A stretch of DNA of 64,000 nt, taken from assembly GCF_009826935.1 (NCBI RefSeq), contig NZ_WUMN01000004.1:1-64000 (forward strand), read 5' to 3'. Positions 44,031-53,653 of this stretch are shown in pieces. The DNA is from Flavobacterium sp. Sd200. GTDB lineage: Bacteria > Bacteroidota > Bacteroidia > Flavobacteriales > Flavobacteriaceae. The position numbers and the translations under genes are program-made. Each line of letters opens with the position of its first letter. Within the stretch, counting starts at the first letter, position 1. Below the pieces are notes generated by a model. The model made no database searches, was not told where the DNA came from, and saw nothing but the letters and a program-made list of their open reading frames with translations.

Positions 44031-44981
44031 ATGAATAAGGACGCTAAAATTTATATTGCCGGACATAAAGGCATGGTTGGGAGTGCTATATGGAGGTCTC
44101 TCAGTGCTAAGGGTTATCAAAATCTAATTGGTTCTACAAGTAAAGAGCTCGATCTGAGAGAGCAACAGGATGTAAGGGATTACATGGCTCAGGAAAAACC
44201 CGATGTTATAATAGATGCTGCTGCAAAAGTAGGGGGTATTCTTGCAAACAATAATTTTCCATATCAGTTCCTGATGGAAAATATGCAAATACAAAATAAT
44301 CTTATAGATGCTGCTCTAAAAACTAATGTAGAAAAATTTATTTTTTTAGGCAGTTCGTGTATTTATCCTAAATTTGCTCCTCAACCACTAAAAGAAGATT
44401 ATCTTTTAACAGATTCGCTTGAGCCTACCAACGAGTGGTATGCCATAGCAAAAATTGCAGGGGTAAAGGCTTGTCAGTCTATTAGAAAGCAATTTGATAA
44501 AGATTATGTAAGTCTTATGCCTACCAATCTTTATGGTACTCACGATAATTTTGATTTGAATAGTTCACACGTTCTTCCTGCAATGATACGTAAGTTTCAT
44601 GAAGCTAAAGAAAACGGGCAAACACCTGTAACCTTATGGGGGAGCGGTACGCCTATGAGGGAGTTTTTGTTTGTAGATGACATGGCCGACGCTGTGGTGT
44701 TTGCACTTGAAAACAGGCTTCCGGATTATTTGTACAATATTGGTACAGGAAAAGACTTAACAATAAAAGATCTTGCCGAAACAATTGCAAAGATAGTTGG
44801 TCATACCGGAGAGATAATTTGGGATAGCGAAAAACCTGATGGGACTCCAAGAAAATTAATGGACGTGTCTAAAATGCATGATCTGGGCTGGAAACACCAG
44901 ATTGAGCTTGAGCAGGGTATAGAGAAAACCTACAAGTGGTTTACGGAGAATATAAACGATGTTAAAAAAGTAACGATATAA
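44031..44981 (+). CDS. fcl: GDP-L-fucose synthase
   Basis: The 316-residue SDR has the family NADP motif IYIAGHKGMVGSAIWR, AAKVGGILANN, the catalytic Ser/Tyr/Lys set in LGSSCIYP and NEWYAIAKIAG, and MPTNLYGTHDNFD. It epimerises and reduces GDP-4-keto-6-deoxymannose to GDP-L-fucose. It lies 24 nt upstream of gmd; the usual order gmd-fcl is reversed here. Together with ManC this gives a full GDP-fucose route from mannose 1-phosphate. Confidence 0.95.
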   Translation: MNKDAKIYIAGHKGMVGSAIWRSLSAKGYQNLIGSTSKELDLREQQDVRDYMAQEKPDVIIDAAAKVGGILANNNFPYQFLMENMQIQNNLIDAALKTNVEKFIFLGSSCIYPKFAPQPLKEDYLLTDSLEPTNEWYAIAKIAGVKACQSIRKQFDKDYVSLMPTNLYGTHDNFDLNSSHVLPAMIRKFHEAKENGQTPVTLWGSGTPMREFLFVDDMADAVVFALENRLPDYLYNIGTGKDLTIKDLAETIAKIVGHTGEIIWDSEKPDGTPRKLMDVSKMHDLGWKHQIELEQGIEKTYKWFTENINDVKKVTI

Positions 44982-45005
44982 AGAACAAACCACAGCAATT
45001 ATTAT

Positions 45006-46118
45006 ATGAAAACAGCTTTAATTACAGGAATTACAGGGCAAGATGGGTCTTATTTGGCTGAGCTTTTGTTAGAAAAAGGATATAATGTACATGGCGTAAA
45101 AAGAAGGTCGTCGTCGTTTAACACTCAAAGGATAGATCACCTGTACATAGACCAGCACGAAAAAAATGTTAATTTTAAGCTGCATTATGGTGATTTGACA
45201 GATTCTACCAATCTTATAAGGATTATACAGGAAATAAAACCTGACGAAATTTATAATCTTGGCGCAATGAGCCACGTAAAGGTATCTTTTGATTCGCCAG
45301 AATATGTTGCAAACGTTGACGGTATTGGTACATTAAGGATATTAGAGGCTGTTCGTATTTTAGGCCTTGAAAAGAAAACAAGAATATATCAGGCATCTAC
45401 ATCTGAATTGTATGGTGGTCTTGAAGAAAATAAAAACGAGAAAGGTTTTTATGATGAAAACTCTCCGTTTTATCCACGTTCTCCTTATGGGGTAGCAAAA
45501 ATATATGGTTTCTGGATAACTAAAAACTACCGTGAAGCATATGATATGTTTGCTTGTAATGGTATTTTGTTTAACCACGAATCGCCAAGAAGGGGAGAAA
45601 CTTTCGTAACCCGTAAAATTACAATGGCAGCAGCTGCCATTGCTCTTGGAAAACAGGATTGCCTTTATTTAGGTAATCTTAACGCTTTGAGAGACTGGGG
45701 GCATGCTAAAGACTATGTTGAAGCAATGTGGAGAATTTTACAACAGGATGTGGCAGAAGATTATGTTATTGCTACCGGTATAACTACATCTGTACGTGAT
45801 TTTGTGCGTCTTGCTTTTGCAGAGGTTGGTGTAGAACTTGAGTTTGAAGGCGAGAATGAAAATGAGGTGGCTAAAGTAAAAGCCTGCAATAATCCTGAAT
45901 ACAAACTTGAAATAGGAAAAACTGTTGTTCAGGTAGATCCAACATACTATCGCCCTACTGAGGTAGATTTACTTATTGGCGACCCTACGAAATCTAAAAC
46001 CAAGCTTGGCTGGGAGCCTAAATATGACCTTGCCGGATTGGTTAAAGAAATGATGGCAGGCGATATTGAGGTGGCTAAACAAAGCCGTAACTCTCAGTTA
46101 GAGCACTTAGCCGGATAA
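45006..46118 (+). CDS. gmd: GDP-mannose 4,6-dehydratase
   Basis: The 370-residue product carries [25 protein letters not shown], the Gmd NADP-binding signature. [26 protein letters not shown] and [12 protein letters not shown] (catalytic Thr/Ser, Glu, Tyr, Lys) follow, then [17 protein letters not shown]. It makes GDP-4-keto-6-deoxymannose, the substrate of Fcl. A strong terminator follows. Confidence 0.96.
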   Translation: MKTALITGITGQDGSYLAELLLEKGYNVHGVKRRSSSFNTQRIDHLYIDQHEKNVNFKLHYGDLTDSTNLIRIIQEIKPDEIYNLGAMSHVKVSFDSPEYVANVDGIGTLRILEAVRILGLEKKTRIYQASTSELYGGLEENKNEKGFYDENSPFYPRSPYGVAKIYGFWITKNYREAYDMFACNGILFNHESPRRGETFVTRKITMAAAAIALGKQDCLYLGNLNALRDWGHAKDYVEAMWRILQQDVAEDYVIATGITTSVRDFVRLAFAEVGVELEFEGENENEVAKVKACNNPEYKLEIGKTVVQVDPTYYRPTEVDLLIGDPTKSKTKLGWEPKYDLAGLVKEMMAGDIEVAKQSRNSQLEHLAG

Positions 46119-46130
46119 AAAAAACTTTTA

Positions 46131-46185
46131 AAAGCCAATATTAAATCTCAAAAAAAACAAATTTAATATTGGCTTTAATTTTTCC
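46131..46185 (+). terminator. Terminator after gmd
   Basis: A perfect 16-bp stem (46131-46146 with 46161-46176) around a 14-nt A-rich loop is followed by AATTTTT. It separates fcl-gmd from the acyltransferase and flippase 2 segment. Confidence 0.85.
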
Positions 46186-46225
46186 TTGTATTTAATAATT
46201 GTAGATATAACCCCTTGCTATTTTT

Positions 46226-47215
46226 ATGAAAAGAGTTCTTGGTTTAGACCCTATACGAATTATATTGGCATTAATTGTTGTTTTGGGTCATGCATCTATT
46301 CCTTCTATTCCGCATGAGGGTAGTAAATATTTACGATATCTTGATCTGGGTATCAAGGCAATGGTTCCTAATGGTCTTGGAGCAGTAATGGCTTTTTTCG
46401 TAATTTCAGGCTTTGTTATTCATTATCCGTTCGCAACTGGAAAAACCATTAATATTCCTGAATTTTATTCAAGAAGGATATTGAGGGTGGCACTTCCTGC
46501 AATTGCCGCTTTAATAATATATTATTTTTTCGATGTAGAGCTTACCGTTATTTGGAGTTTAATCTGCGAAGTGTTTTATTACTTTTTATATCCGTTAATT
46601 CTTAAGTATAAAGAAAAATATTTCAAACAGATGTTGATAGGGTCTTTTGTATTGAGTTATCTAATGACCCTTAATTACACTCTTTTTGCCGATGGTGATT
46701 ATAATGGCAACTTCCATCGCGATGGCTTCTTGTTAACATGGATTGTAGGATTGCCTGTTTGGCTATTGGGTGTACTTCTGGCAGATCAATATCAAAAGGA
46801 ATTACAGCACAAGGAGGCTCCGACGTATAAATTATTATGGATATGGAGAATCTGTGTTTATGGCATTGCTTCATTTATTCTGATCTTGCGTTTTCAGGCA
46901 AATATACCTTATGGTTACACAATGCCTCTTTTTGGGATTCTTACTTTTGCATGGATCAAAAAGGAGATTCTTTATTATAAAGATAAACAGGAGAGTGCTT
47001 TGTTGAGTTATGGTGGTATAATAAGTTATTCAGTATATCTTGTTCATATACTTATTTTACATCTTTCTAAAGAATATTTATTAACTACAGCTTTAGGAAA
47101 CTATAGTTTAGTAGTATTCATCATATCTGTACTTTTAGTAATAGTGGCTTCGTGGGTATTCTATAATTTAATCGAAAAACCCTCGCATAAAATTGCAAGA
47201 TCAATTAAGTTCTGA
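46226..47215 (+). CDS. Acyltransferase 3 family membrane protein (first)
   Basis: The 329-residue product has about 10 membrane helices and the acyltransferase_3 opening GLDPIRIILALIVVLGHA (Arg11, His22), then FFVISGFVIHYPF. Members O-acetylate or otherwise acylate sugars from the membrane. It ends with basic residues and lies 73 nt before flippase 2. It probably modifies a repeat unit of this locus. Confidence 0.85.
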   Translation: MKRVLGLDPIRIILALIVVLGHASIPSIPHEGSKYLRYLDLGIKAMVPNGLGAVMAFFVISGFVIHYPFATGKTINIPEFYSRRILRVALPAIAALIIYYFFDVELTVIWSLICEVFYYFLYPLILKYKEKYFKQMLIGSFVLSYLMTLNYTLFADGDYNGNFHRDGFLLTWIVGLPVWLLGVLLADQYQKELQHKEAPTYKLLWIWRICVYGIASFILILRFQANIPYGYTMPLFGILTFAWIKKEILYYKDKQESALLSYGGIISYSVYLVHILILHLSKEYLLTTALGNYSLVVFIISVLLVIVASWVFYNLIEKPSHKIARSIKF

Positions 47216-47288
47216 TTTTAATTTTTTTTGCTTTAAGTCTTAATTATAATGCTTTTGTATAAGCATAACTTTCTTAACATAATTTGAT

Positions 47289-48812
47289 ATGTCTATTACA
47301 AGACGTTTGATTTCGGGTAGCGTTGCGTCTTGGGTTCAAATACTCATTACACTTGTTGTTCAGGTTGTTCTTGTTCCTGTTTTTTTAGTTGCATGGGGCA
47401 AAGAACAGTATGGTATATGGCTTGCTATACAGTCTTTTATAAGTCTTATTTCGATGATCGATAAGGGGCACCAATACTATATTTATTTTGAGGCCCTAAA
47501 AATGGATGAAAGCGAAAAAAACAAATTTAATTTGTTTTTTGGCTCAAGTTTAAGGGTCGGCATCTTAAGCGGTTTACTTCAGGTATTAATTATTTTTGGT
47601 ATAATAGGGTTTGGATTTACAAAGCAACTCTTTGGTCTAACAGATACTACCACTCCCGAAGGTCTTCATTTTATAAATATGTCTTTGTTATTACAGGGGC
47701 TTGTCTGGGTATTATTTGGTATTTCGGGTGGTTTAATGGGGCGTATTCTTGCTGTTAAGGGATATTATCCCAGAGTTGCATGGTGGAATGTTTTGGGTAC
47801 TACGGTTACTGCTGTAACACCTGCTATTACTGTTTACCTTGGAGGAACGTTATTGGAGGCTACAATGAGCCTGTTTGTTGGAAGTATGATATTCAATATT
47901 CCTTTTCATATAGATATGTACCGCATTATCAGAAAAAAGGATATATCATTAGGCAAGTTTTCTTCATCAATAGGTTTTAGTAATTTATTCAAGTCTTTAG
48001 CAGTATCAGTAAAAGATGTTTTAGAAAATTTCAGGCAACAGGGCATACGTGTTGTGTTGAGTTCTATTGTTGGTGGAGCAGGTTTGGCTGTTTTTTCTAC
48101 TACAAGAACGGGGGCGAATGTTTTGCTTCAGGGATTAAATACTATTACTAATCCTATGATACCGGAGTTAATGCAGTTTTTGAGAAACAAAGACCAACCA
48201 CGCATCGATGCAGCATTTAATACCATATGGGCACTACTCGTGTTTATGATGGCTCCAGGAATAGTAATTTTGCAGTTGATAATGGAGCCTATTTTTATAG
48301 CGTGGACTAAAGGCCAGATAGAGTTCGATCCTCTTTTGTTTCTATTGTTTTCCTTTACAATCCTGATCTATACTTTATCCCAGCCTGCAATAGCTTTGGT
48401 AACCGGTAATAATTTATTAAAGCAGCAGCTCCAAATGTCTGTGCTGTCCAGTGTAGTACTGATCGTTCTTATGTTTGTGCTAATTCCGTATTTAGATATA
48501 GTAGGTGCCGGTATTGCGCTGGTTATTGCAGAGCTCATGTCTACCTATGGTTACAGACTTTATGCAAAAAGATGGATAAATGAAAAAGGTTTAACCTGGC
48601 CTGTTAAAAATTTTCAGTATGCACTGCTCTCTATGTGGAGTGCTTTTATTTTTGGGTTATTAATTATATGGTTACCACAATATAAATATTTAGTATTATT
48701 AGGATACTTAGTTTTGTATGCTTTTATAAGCATAAAGTATTGGGCTACACTACCACAAATTGCCAGAAACAAAGTTCAGCAGCTATTGGGTAAGTTTTAT
48801 AGAAAAAAATAA
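47289..48812 (+). CDS. Wzx-type polysaccharide flippase 2
   Basis: The 507-residue product has about 14 predicted helices and the Polysacc_synt-type N-terminus RRLISGSVASWVQILITLVVQVVLVPVFL, then LFGISGGLMGRILAVKGYY. It is unlike flippase 1 in sequence beyond general pattern. The presence of two flippases suggests two different lipid-linked glycans or a duplicated cassette. It is followed by a 136-nt gap with a candidate promoter. Confidence 0.85.
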   Translation: MSITRRLISGSVASWVQILITLVVQVVLVPVFLVAWGKEQYGIWLAIQSFISLISMIDKGHQYYIYFEALKMDESEKNKFNLFFGSSLRVGILSGLLQVLIIFGIIGFGFTKQLFGLTDTTTPEGLHFINMSLLLQGLVWVLFGISGGLMGRILAVKGYYPRVAWWNVLGTTVTAVTPAITVYLGGTLLEATMSLFVGSMIFNIPFHIDMYRIIRKKDISLGKFSSSIGFSNLFKSLAVSVKDVLENFRQQGIRVVLSSIVGGAGLAVFSTTRTGANVLLQGLNTITNPMIPELMQFLRNKDQPRIDAAFNTIWALLVFMMAPGIVILQLIMEPIFIAWTKGQIEFDPLLFLLFSFTILIYTLSQPAIALVTGNNLLKQQLQMSVLSSVVLIVLMFVLIPYLDIVGAGIALVIAELMSTYGYRLYAKRWINEKGLTWPVKNFQYALLSMWSAFIFGLLIIWLPQYKYLVLLGYLVLYAFISIKYWATLPQIARNKVQQLLGKFYRKK

Positions 48813-48832
48813 CAATATCTACTTAAATACAA

Positions 48833-48840
48833 TATCTTTG
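48833..48840 (+). promoter_or_regulatory. -7 box (TATCTTTG) ahead of the glycosyltransferase run
   Basis: TATCTTTG is an exact TAnnTTTG match 108 nt before ATG 48949. It could start a transcript covering the long, tightly packed glycosyltransferase segment. Confidence 0.4.
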
Positions 48841-48948
48841 AGGGTGAAAAATGTTAAAAATTCAGCAATTATTGCGGCTCTTTGCTGTTTTTAACGCCTG
48901 GTGAAGTTTAATAATTACTATACGATAGTTTAAGACAAATTAGAAATA

Positions 48949-49809
48949 ATGAAAATATCAATAGCTACGAATATCTCGAATGCAGATTTGCCAAGGATTA
49001 AAAATATCATACCGCATTGGTTAGAAGTATTTGACGAAAATCTTGGAGAGTTGCTTTTGATTTATGATAATAACGAACTTTCGGGACGCATCAAACAATT
49101 GCACAAACAGCAGTATACCTCTGAAGATATTTTGGGGCAATTAAATGAGTTAACAAAGATAGATCCGAGGGTTAAAGTTTTAAACCTGGATTATTCAGAA
49201 CTTGAAGTAATTTCAAGGAAGTGGTTTAAAAAAGGAAGCCCGGTGCGTTGCCAAAATGGCTCGCCAATTTATACTTTTTTATATGCTATAGATAAAGCTA
49301 AGTATGATATAATGCTTAAATGTGATTGCGATATCGTTACTTATGAAAATGGTTTTACCAACGAGGCAATAAAACTTCTTGATCAGTACGATATAGTTAG
49401 CCCACCGCGTAACCCTCTGCCGGGGCATACTGTGTCGAGCCGTGGCTTTTTTATAAACAGGAAAAAGCTTTATGGGTCAAAGCTTCCTATTGTATTGCCC
49501 AAACTGTCTTTAATACAAATAGCGGCCCGTATATATCGCAGACAGGATATCTTTGATTCTAAAAAATATAGTTTGTATTTTAGTTTAGAAAGAGCAATAA
49601 ATGATGCGATTGATAAAGGCGTTTTGACCCATACCCAAATAGATAAAAAGTTTGGCAATACCTTGCATATAATATCTAATGGAGAGGCGAATGACCCTAT
49701 AATGACAGAGGTTGTAAATAATTTTAAACAAGGCAAATGGCCTAAGGAGCAGGAAGAATTTTCAATGGATTATTCTAAACCCCTTTGGGAAAAATTTTTA
49801 AATAAATAG
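48949..49809 (+). CDS. GT-A-like glycosyltransferase (unclassified)
   Basis: The 286-residue product has no signal peptide or membrane helix. It contains a DCD metal-binding-like motif in YDIMLKCDCDIVTYE preceded by alternating beta-alpha pattern, as in GT-A glycosyltransferases. A PPRNPLPGHTVSSRGFFINRKKLYG segment follows that may shape the acceptor site. I do not recognise a specific CAZy family. It lies 1 nt before a GT4 gene and inside a polysaccharide locus, so transfer of a sugar is the likely role. Confidence 0.65.
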   Translation: MKISIATNISNADLPRIKNIIPHWLEVFDENLGELLLIYDNNELSGRIKQLHKQQYTSEDILGQLNELTKIDPRVKVLNLDYSELEVISRKWFKKGSPVRCQNGSPIYTFLYAIDKAKYDIMLKCDCDIVTYENGFTNEAIKLLDQYDIVSPPRNPLPGHTVSSRGFFINRKKLYGSKLPIVLPKLSLIQIAARIYRRQDIFDSKKYSLYFSLERAINDAIDKGVLTHTQIDKKFGNTLHIISNGEANDPIMTEVVNNFKQGKWPKEQEEFSMDYSKPLWEKFLNK

Positions 49810-49810
49810 C

Positions 49811-50968
49811 ATGAAGGTAACTCAGGTTTCTATAGGACGTTTTCATCATTTTCATCTTGCAAGGCAAATGGAACGCTTAGGGTTGCTGGAAAGCATTTAC
49901 ACCGGCTATCCTAAGTTTAAATTAAAGGATGAACCAGGAATACCTCAGGACAAGATCATTACATTTCCGTGGTTTCATACCCCATACATGAAAAGAACTG
50001 TATTGCATCTTGATAAATGGGAAGTATTAAATAAAGAATGGGAGTGGATTGCCAGGCAAACTATGGATAAATATGTTGCATCGCAAATTACACACCCAAC
50101 AGTGCTTATAGCACTGTCGAGCAGTGGCCTTATTTGCGGGAAAAAAGTGCAGGAATTGGGTGGTAAATTTATTTGCGACAGAGGCTCTTCCCATATCCGT
50201 TTTCAGGACGAGGTATTGCATGAAGAATATAAGCGCTGGGGATATAAGTTTAAAGGTGTAGACCCGAGAGTTATAGATAAAGAGGAAGCAGAATATAGTT
50301 TGGCTGATAAAATTACAATACCTTCAGAGTTTGTAAGAAAGTCGTTTATAGATAAAGGCGTTCCGGCCGAAAAGCTGGTAAAAATATCTTATGGTGCCAG
50401 ATTAGAGCGTTTTAGCAAAGTTGGCGAACCTGATAAAAATGTTTTTAGGGTTATTTGGGTAGGGGGCGTAAGTATCCGTAAAGGTTTTATGGATGCACTT
50501 AAGGCTTTTCAGCTACTTAAAAACCCTACCAAAGAGTTTTTGGTTATTGGAGGTATGACCCCCGAAATTAAACAATTGCTCGTAGGGCAGGATTTAAGAA
50601 ATGTAACCTTTAAAGGATTAGTTCCTAATGCAGAGTTGCCCCATTTATACAGCACGTCATCTGTATTTTTATTTCCTTCTTTAGAAGATGGATACGGCAT
50701 GGTGCAGGGTGAAGCTATGGCCTGTGGCTGTCCGGTTATTGCCAGTAGTAATACAGGTGCTCAGGATTTGATCGATCCGGGTAAACAGGGCTTTATCGTT
50801 CCGGTGAGAAGCCCGGAGCTGATAGCAGGATACATGCAACAACTAAGCGATAATCCTGTTTTGAGGGAAGAGATGTCTTTTTCGGCTATAGAAAAGGTAA
50901 AAAGTTTTGGAGGATGGGACAATTATGGAGATTTGATGGGGAAACTTGTAGCAAGTTTGAATAAATAA
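49811..50968 (+). CDS. Glycosyltransferase family 4
   Basis: The 385-residue product is a GT-B enzyme. The C-terminal half carries VIWVGGVSIRKGFMDALKAF and FLFPSLEDGYGMVQGEAMACGCPVIAS, the donor-binding EX7E-type signature of GT4. The N-terminal half, with ISYGARLERFS, fits acceptor binding. It starts 1 nt after the GT-A-like gene and ends 7 nt before the second polymerase. Donor and linkage cannot be deduced. Confidence 0.9.
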   Translation: MKVTQVSIGRFHHFHLARQMERLGLLESIYTGYPKFKLKDEPGIPQDKIITFPWFHTPYMKRTVLHLDKWEVLNKEWEWIARQTMDKYVASQITHPTVLIALSSSGLICGKKVQELGGKFICDRGSSHIRFQDEVLHEEYKRWGYKFKGVDPRVIDKEEAEYSLADKITIPSEFVRKSFIDKGVPAEKLVKISYGARLERFSKVGEPDKNVFRVIWVGGVSIRKGFMDALKAFQLLKNPTKEFLVIGGMTPEIKQLLVGQDLRNVTFKGLVPNAELPHLYSTSSVFLFPSLEDGYGMVQGEAMACGCPVIASSNTGAQDLIDPGKQGFIVPVRSPELIAGYMQQLSDNPVLREEMSFSAIEKVKSFGGWDNYGDLMGKLVASLNK

Positions 50969-50975
50969 ATGCTGA

Positions 50976-52493
50976 ATGCAGTTTAATGTAAATAAAATAC
51001 AATCGCCTACTCAGGCCATAATGATAACTATTCCATTATGGTTAGTTGCTTATTTTGGTCAGTTAGAAGTTTTGGGCCTCATTGCAGCAGGTTTTGGTAC
51101 GGTTGTACTTTCTGTTTGGTTATGGAATGCGTTAGGCAACAGCCTTGAAATGGTAAGGATGCTTAGGTTAGGAGCAGTCTTTTTATGCCTGTTTCAAAAT
51201 GCAGGCTGGTTGTCAGCAGCCAACATCCACTATTCTTCACTAAACAGGTCTATTGAGTCTACTCTCAGTACCCTTATGAGCGGAGGCATGCGCATTGAGT
51301 CTTACTTTTTGGCTATCGTATATGTGTCTTTATTTGGGGCATTTATATGCTATTTGGGGTCTCAGGAAAAAGTTTTAAAACTCGAAATGTGGTTTTGCAA
51401 AGCGCTGTATGATTTTCAATTCGTATCTACTTCACACATTGTAAGGTGTGTTGCAGTTGTTGCAGGACTGTCGTTATTAATGATACTTACCGGAGTTGTA
51501 GGGCAGAGGAACATTGTTGTAGAGGGCTATGATGAGGGTAAGCTGCCGTTTTGGTATGTATTGTTCAGATCCATACTACCGGTAATAACATTGCTTAATG
51601 CCATCCTTTTAATAAAATTATTAAAAAACAGTAATAAGATATATTGGGCATTACTAGTGTTCTCTATTCTTATTACCACTTATATGTATTTTTCGCAAGG
51701 AAGAAGACCCTTGGTTTTCTCCATAATCATTTTTGGTTTTTGGTATTGCTTTTTCCTTGGAATACGTCCAAAACTAAAAAGAATTATTATCATAGTAGTC
51801 GTCTTATATCCGTTTATATCCCAGCTACTACTGTTCAGTAACTTTTTAAGGGGTGCGAATGCCTCTGCAGAATGGCAAACAGCAAGTGCAATTGACTTCC
51901 TTCCTGCAGCCTGGAAGAGTTTCAATTCATCGTCGCAAATTTTGGAGCAGGAAGAAGAAACAACAACAAACAACCTTGCTTCGAGGCCGCTCGTTGCTAC
52001 ACCACTTGCCATGTGTTTGCAATATCCTGAGCAGTTTGCATCGTATACTTTGGGTGAGAATCTTATAAACTCAATCGTGTGGGTTATTCCCGGACCTCTG
52101 ATTAAAAATAAGGGCGATTATCCTACACAGGAAACACTTTTGTACAAACACTTTAAGATTGGTAAGGATGATGAAGAAGACACCTCCGATTCATTATACC
52201 TAACTGCCTATACGGAGTTTTGGTGGTTTGGCATCCTTTTTTACGGTTGGCTTTTGTATTCATTATGGAAACTGATAATTACCCTTTCATACAATTCTAA
52301 GTTAAAGGGTATATATATAAGTATAAGTATCTGCGTATTCCAGGAACTATTTATGGCCTCAATTGGAGAGAGTTCGCCATTGGCGTGGCTGGTGGCACTT
52401 AGGTCATTTTTGTTTTGGGTACTCGTATATAAAGCATTATTATTTTTTAAAATTATTAAAAACAAACCGTCAAACACCCTTGCTACTATTTAA
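50976..52493 (+). CDS. Wzy-type polymerase 2 (putative O-antigen polymerase-like)
   Basis: The 505-residue product has about 11-12 membrane helices and a large loop of about residues 295-415. That loop contains LRGANASAEWQTASAID, an acidic stretch and WVIPGPLIKNKGDYPTQE. The layout and the YFSQGRRPLVFS and SLYLTAYTEFWWFGI segments resemble Wzy/oligosaccharide repeat-unit polymerases. It is the second such protein in the locus and lies among the glycosyltransferases. Confidence 0.75.
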   Translation: MQFNVNKIQSPTQAIMITIPLWLVAYFGQLEVLGLIAAGFGTVVLSVWLWNALGNSLEMVRMLRLGAVFLCLFQNAGWLSAANIHYSSLNRSIESTLSTLMSGGMRIESYFLAIVYVSLFGAFICYLGSQEKVLKLEMWFCKALYDFQFVSTSHIVRCVAVVAGLSLLMILTGVVGQRNIVVEGYDEGKLPFWYVLFRSILPVITLLNAILLIKLLKNSNKIYWALLVFSILITTYMYFSQGRRPLVFSIIIFGFWYCFFLGIRPKLKRIIIIVVVLYPFISQLLLFSNFLRGANASAEWQTASAIDFLPAAWKSFNSSSQILEQEEETTTNNLASRPLVATPLAMCLQYPEQFASYTLGENLINSIVWVIPGPLIKNKGDYPTQETLLYKHFKIGKDDEEDTSDSLYLTAYTEFWWFGILFYGWLLYSLWKLIITLSYNSKLKGIYISISICVFQELFMASIGESSPLAWLVALRSFLFWVLVYKALLFFKIIKNKPSNTLATI

Positions 52494-52504
52494 TTAAACT
52501 ATAT

Positions 52505-53605
52505 ATGGAAAAAAATATACCTAAAACTGTTACCCACCATACTTATGGACCTCTTGATGAAATTAGGGGGATTGCAGCTCTTGCCGTATTTTTGATACAT
52601 TTTATACAGTTATATTATAACACTAAAACATTAGGCATTTTAGGTGCAAGGGCAGATGTTCTTGGAGTTTGGGGTGTATCTATCTTTTTTATATTAAGCG
52701 GCTTTTTAATTCATAGCGGTACAAGGAGGGAGTTTGAAAAAACTAATACTGTTTCATGGAAAAACTATTTCATGAGACGTTTTTTCAGGATATATCCGCC
52801 TTTTTTGGTTTGTTTAATATTCTCGTATGTTTTGGGTAAGTATTTTCAGTCTAACATGATCTCTAATGAAGACTTTGGTAACTTATTTGCGCACATTACA
52901 ATGATAAGTACCTATTTTACACATTATTTTGAGAATATAAATGCCATTTTTTGGACGGTTATAGTAGAGGTACATTTTTATATAATATATCCTGTTTTAT
53001 GGTGGATGCTCAGGCGCTATTCTATCTGGACAGTATTGGGTGTTACTCTTCTAATAGGCTTGGCTTATTTTGTTTTATCAGCAAAGTTTACGGTACCGGG
53101 TCCTGAAAGAATCATGCATCAGCATACCTCTGTGGCACTATTGTGGAAATGGGTTTTAGGTATGGTGCTGGCAGAGTTTTACTATAATTTAAAACCTAAA
53201 GGACTGATTAAGTTTTTAAGCAGTACGCCTGTTACATTTATCGCACTTTTATTATGTTTCGTTCCGTTGGTTTTCATGAGTGATTCAATGTCTTTACAAT
53301 ATCAAAGATTTGTTTTACCTGTAATAAGTTTTGTGTTTTTTGGTGGTCTTATTTTTTCTCCTGTAAAAACATGGAGCAGCAATATTTTAAAATGGATGGG
53401 TAAAATATCTTATTCGTTTTATTTATGGCACCCTGTATCGCTATTGTTTGTCAGTATGTATTTTCACGAAGGTAATGCTATAACATTTTTGGTGTGTACA
53501 GTATCATCTTTGTTGTTAGCATGGGCTAGTTTTCATATTACAGAAGCACCATCGATCACATGGGGTAAAAATGTCATTAATAGTTTGTCAAAATCTTCTA
53601 AATAA
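52505..53605 (+). CDS. Acyltransferase 3 family membrane protein (second)
   Basis: The 366-residue product has the acyltransferase_3 signature LDEIRGIAALAVFLIHF (Arg21, His32), GVSIFFILSGFLIH, RRFFRIYPPFL and about 10 helices. It probably transfers an acetyl or other acyl group to a repeat-unit sugar. It shares family but little close identity with the first acyltransferase of the locus. Confidence 0.88.
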   Translation: MEKNIPKTVTHHTYGPLDEIRGIAALAVFLIHFIQLYYNTKTLGILGARADVLGVWGVSIFFILSGFLIHSGTRREFEKTNTVSWKNYFMRRFFRIYPPFLVCLIFSYVLGKYFQSNMISNEDFGNLFAHITMISTYFTHYFENINAIFWTVIVEVHFYIIYPVLWWMLRRYSIWTVLGVTLLIGLAYFVLSAKFTVPGPERIMHQHTSVALLWKWVLGMVLAEFYYNLKPKGLIKFLSSTPVTFIALLLCFVPLVFMSDSMSLQYQRFVLPVISFVFFGGLIFSPVKTWSSNILKWMGKISYSFYLWHPVSLLFVSMYFHEGNAITFLVCTVSSLLLAWASFHITEAPSITWGKNVINSLSKSSK

Positions 53606-53653
53606 TTAAGGAAGTATAAATAGTATAGGTATTAAATAATTATATGCTTAAAA

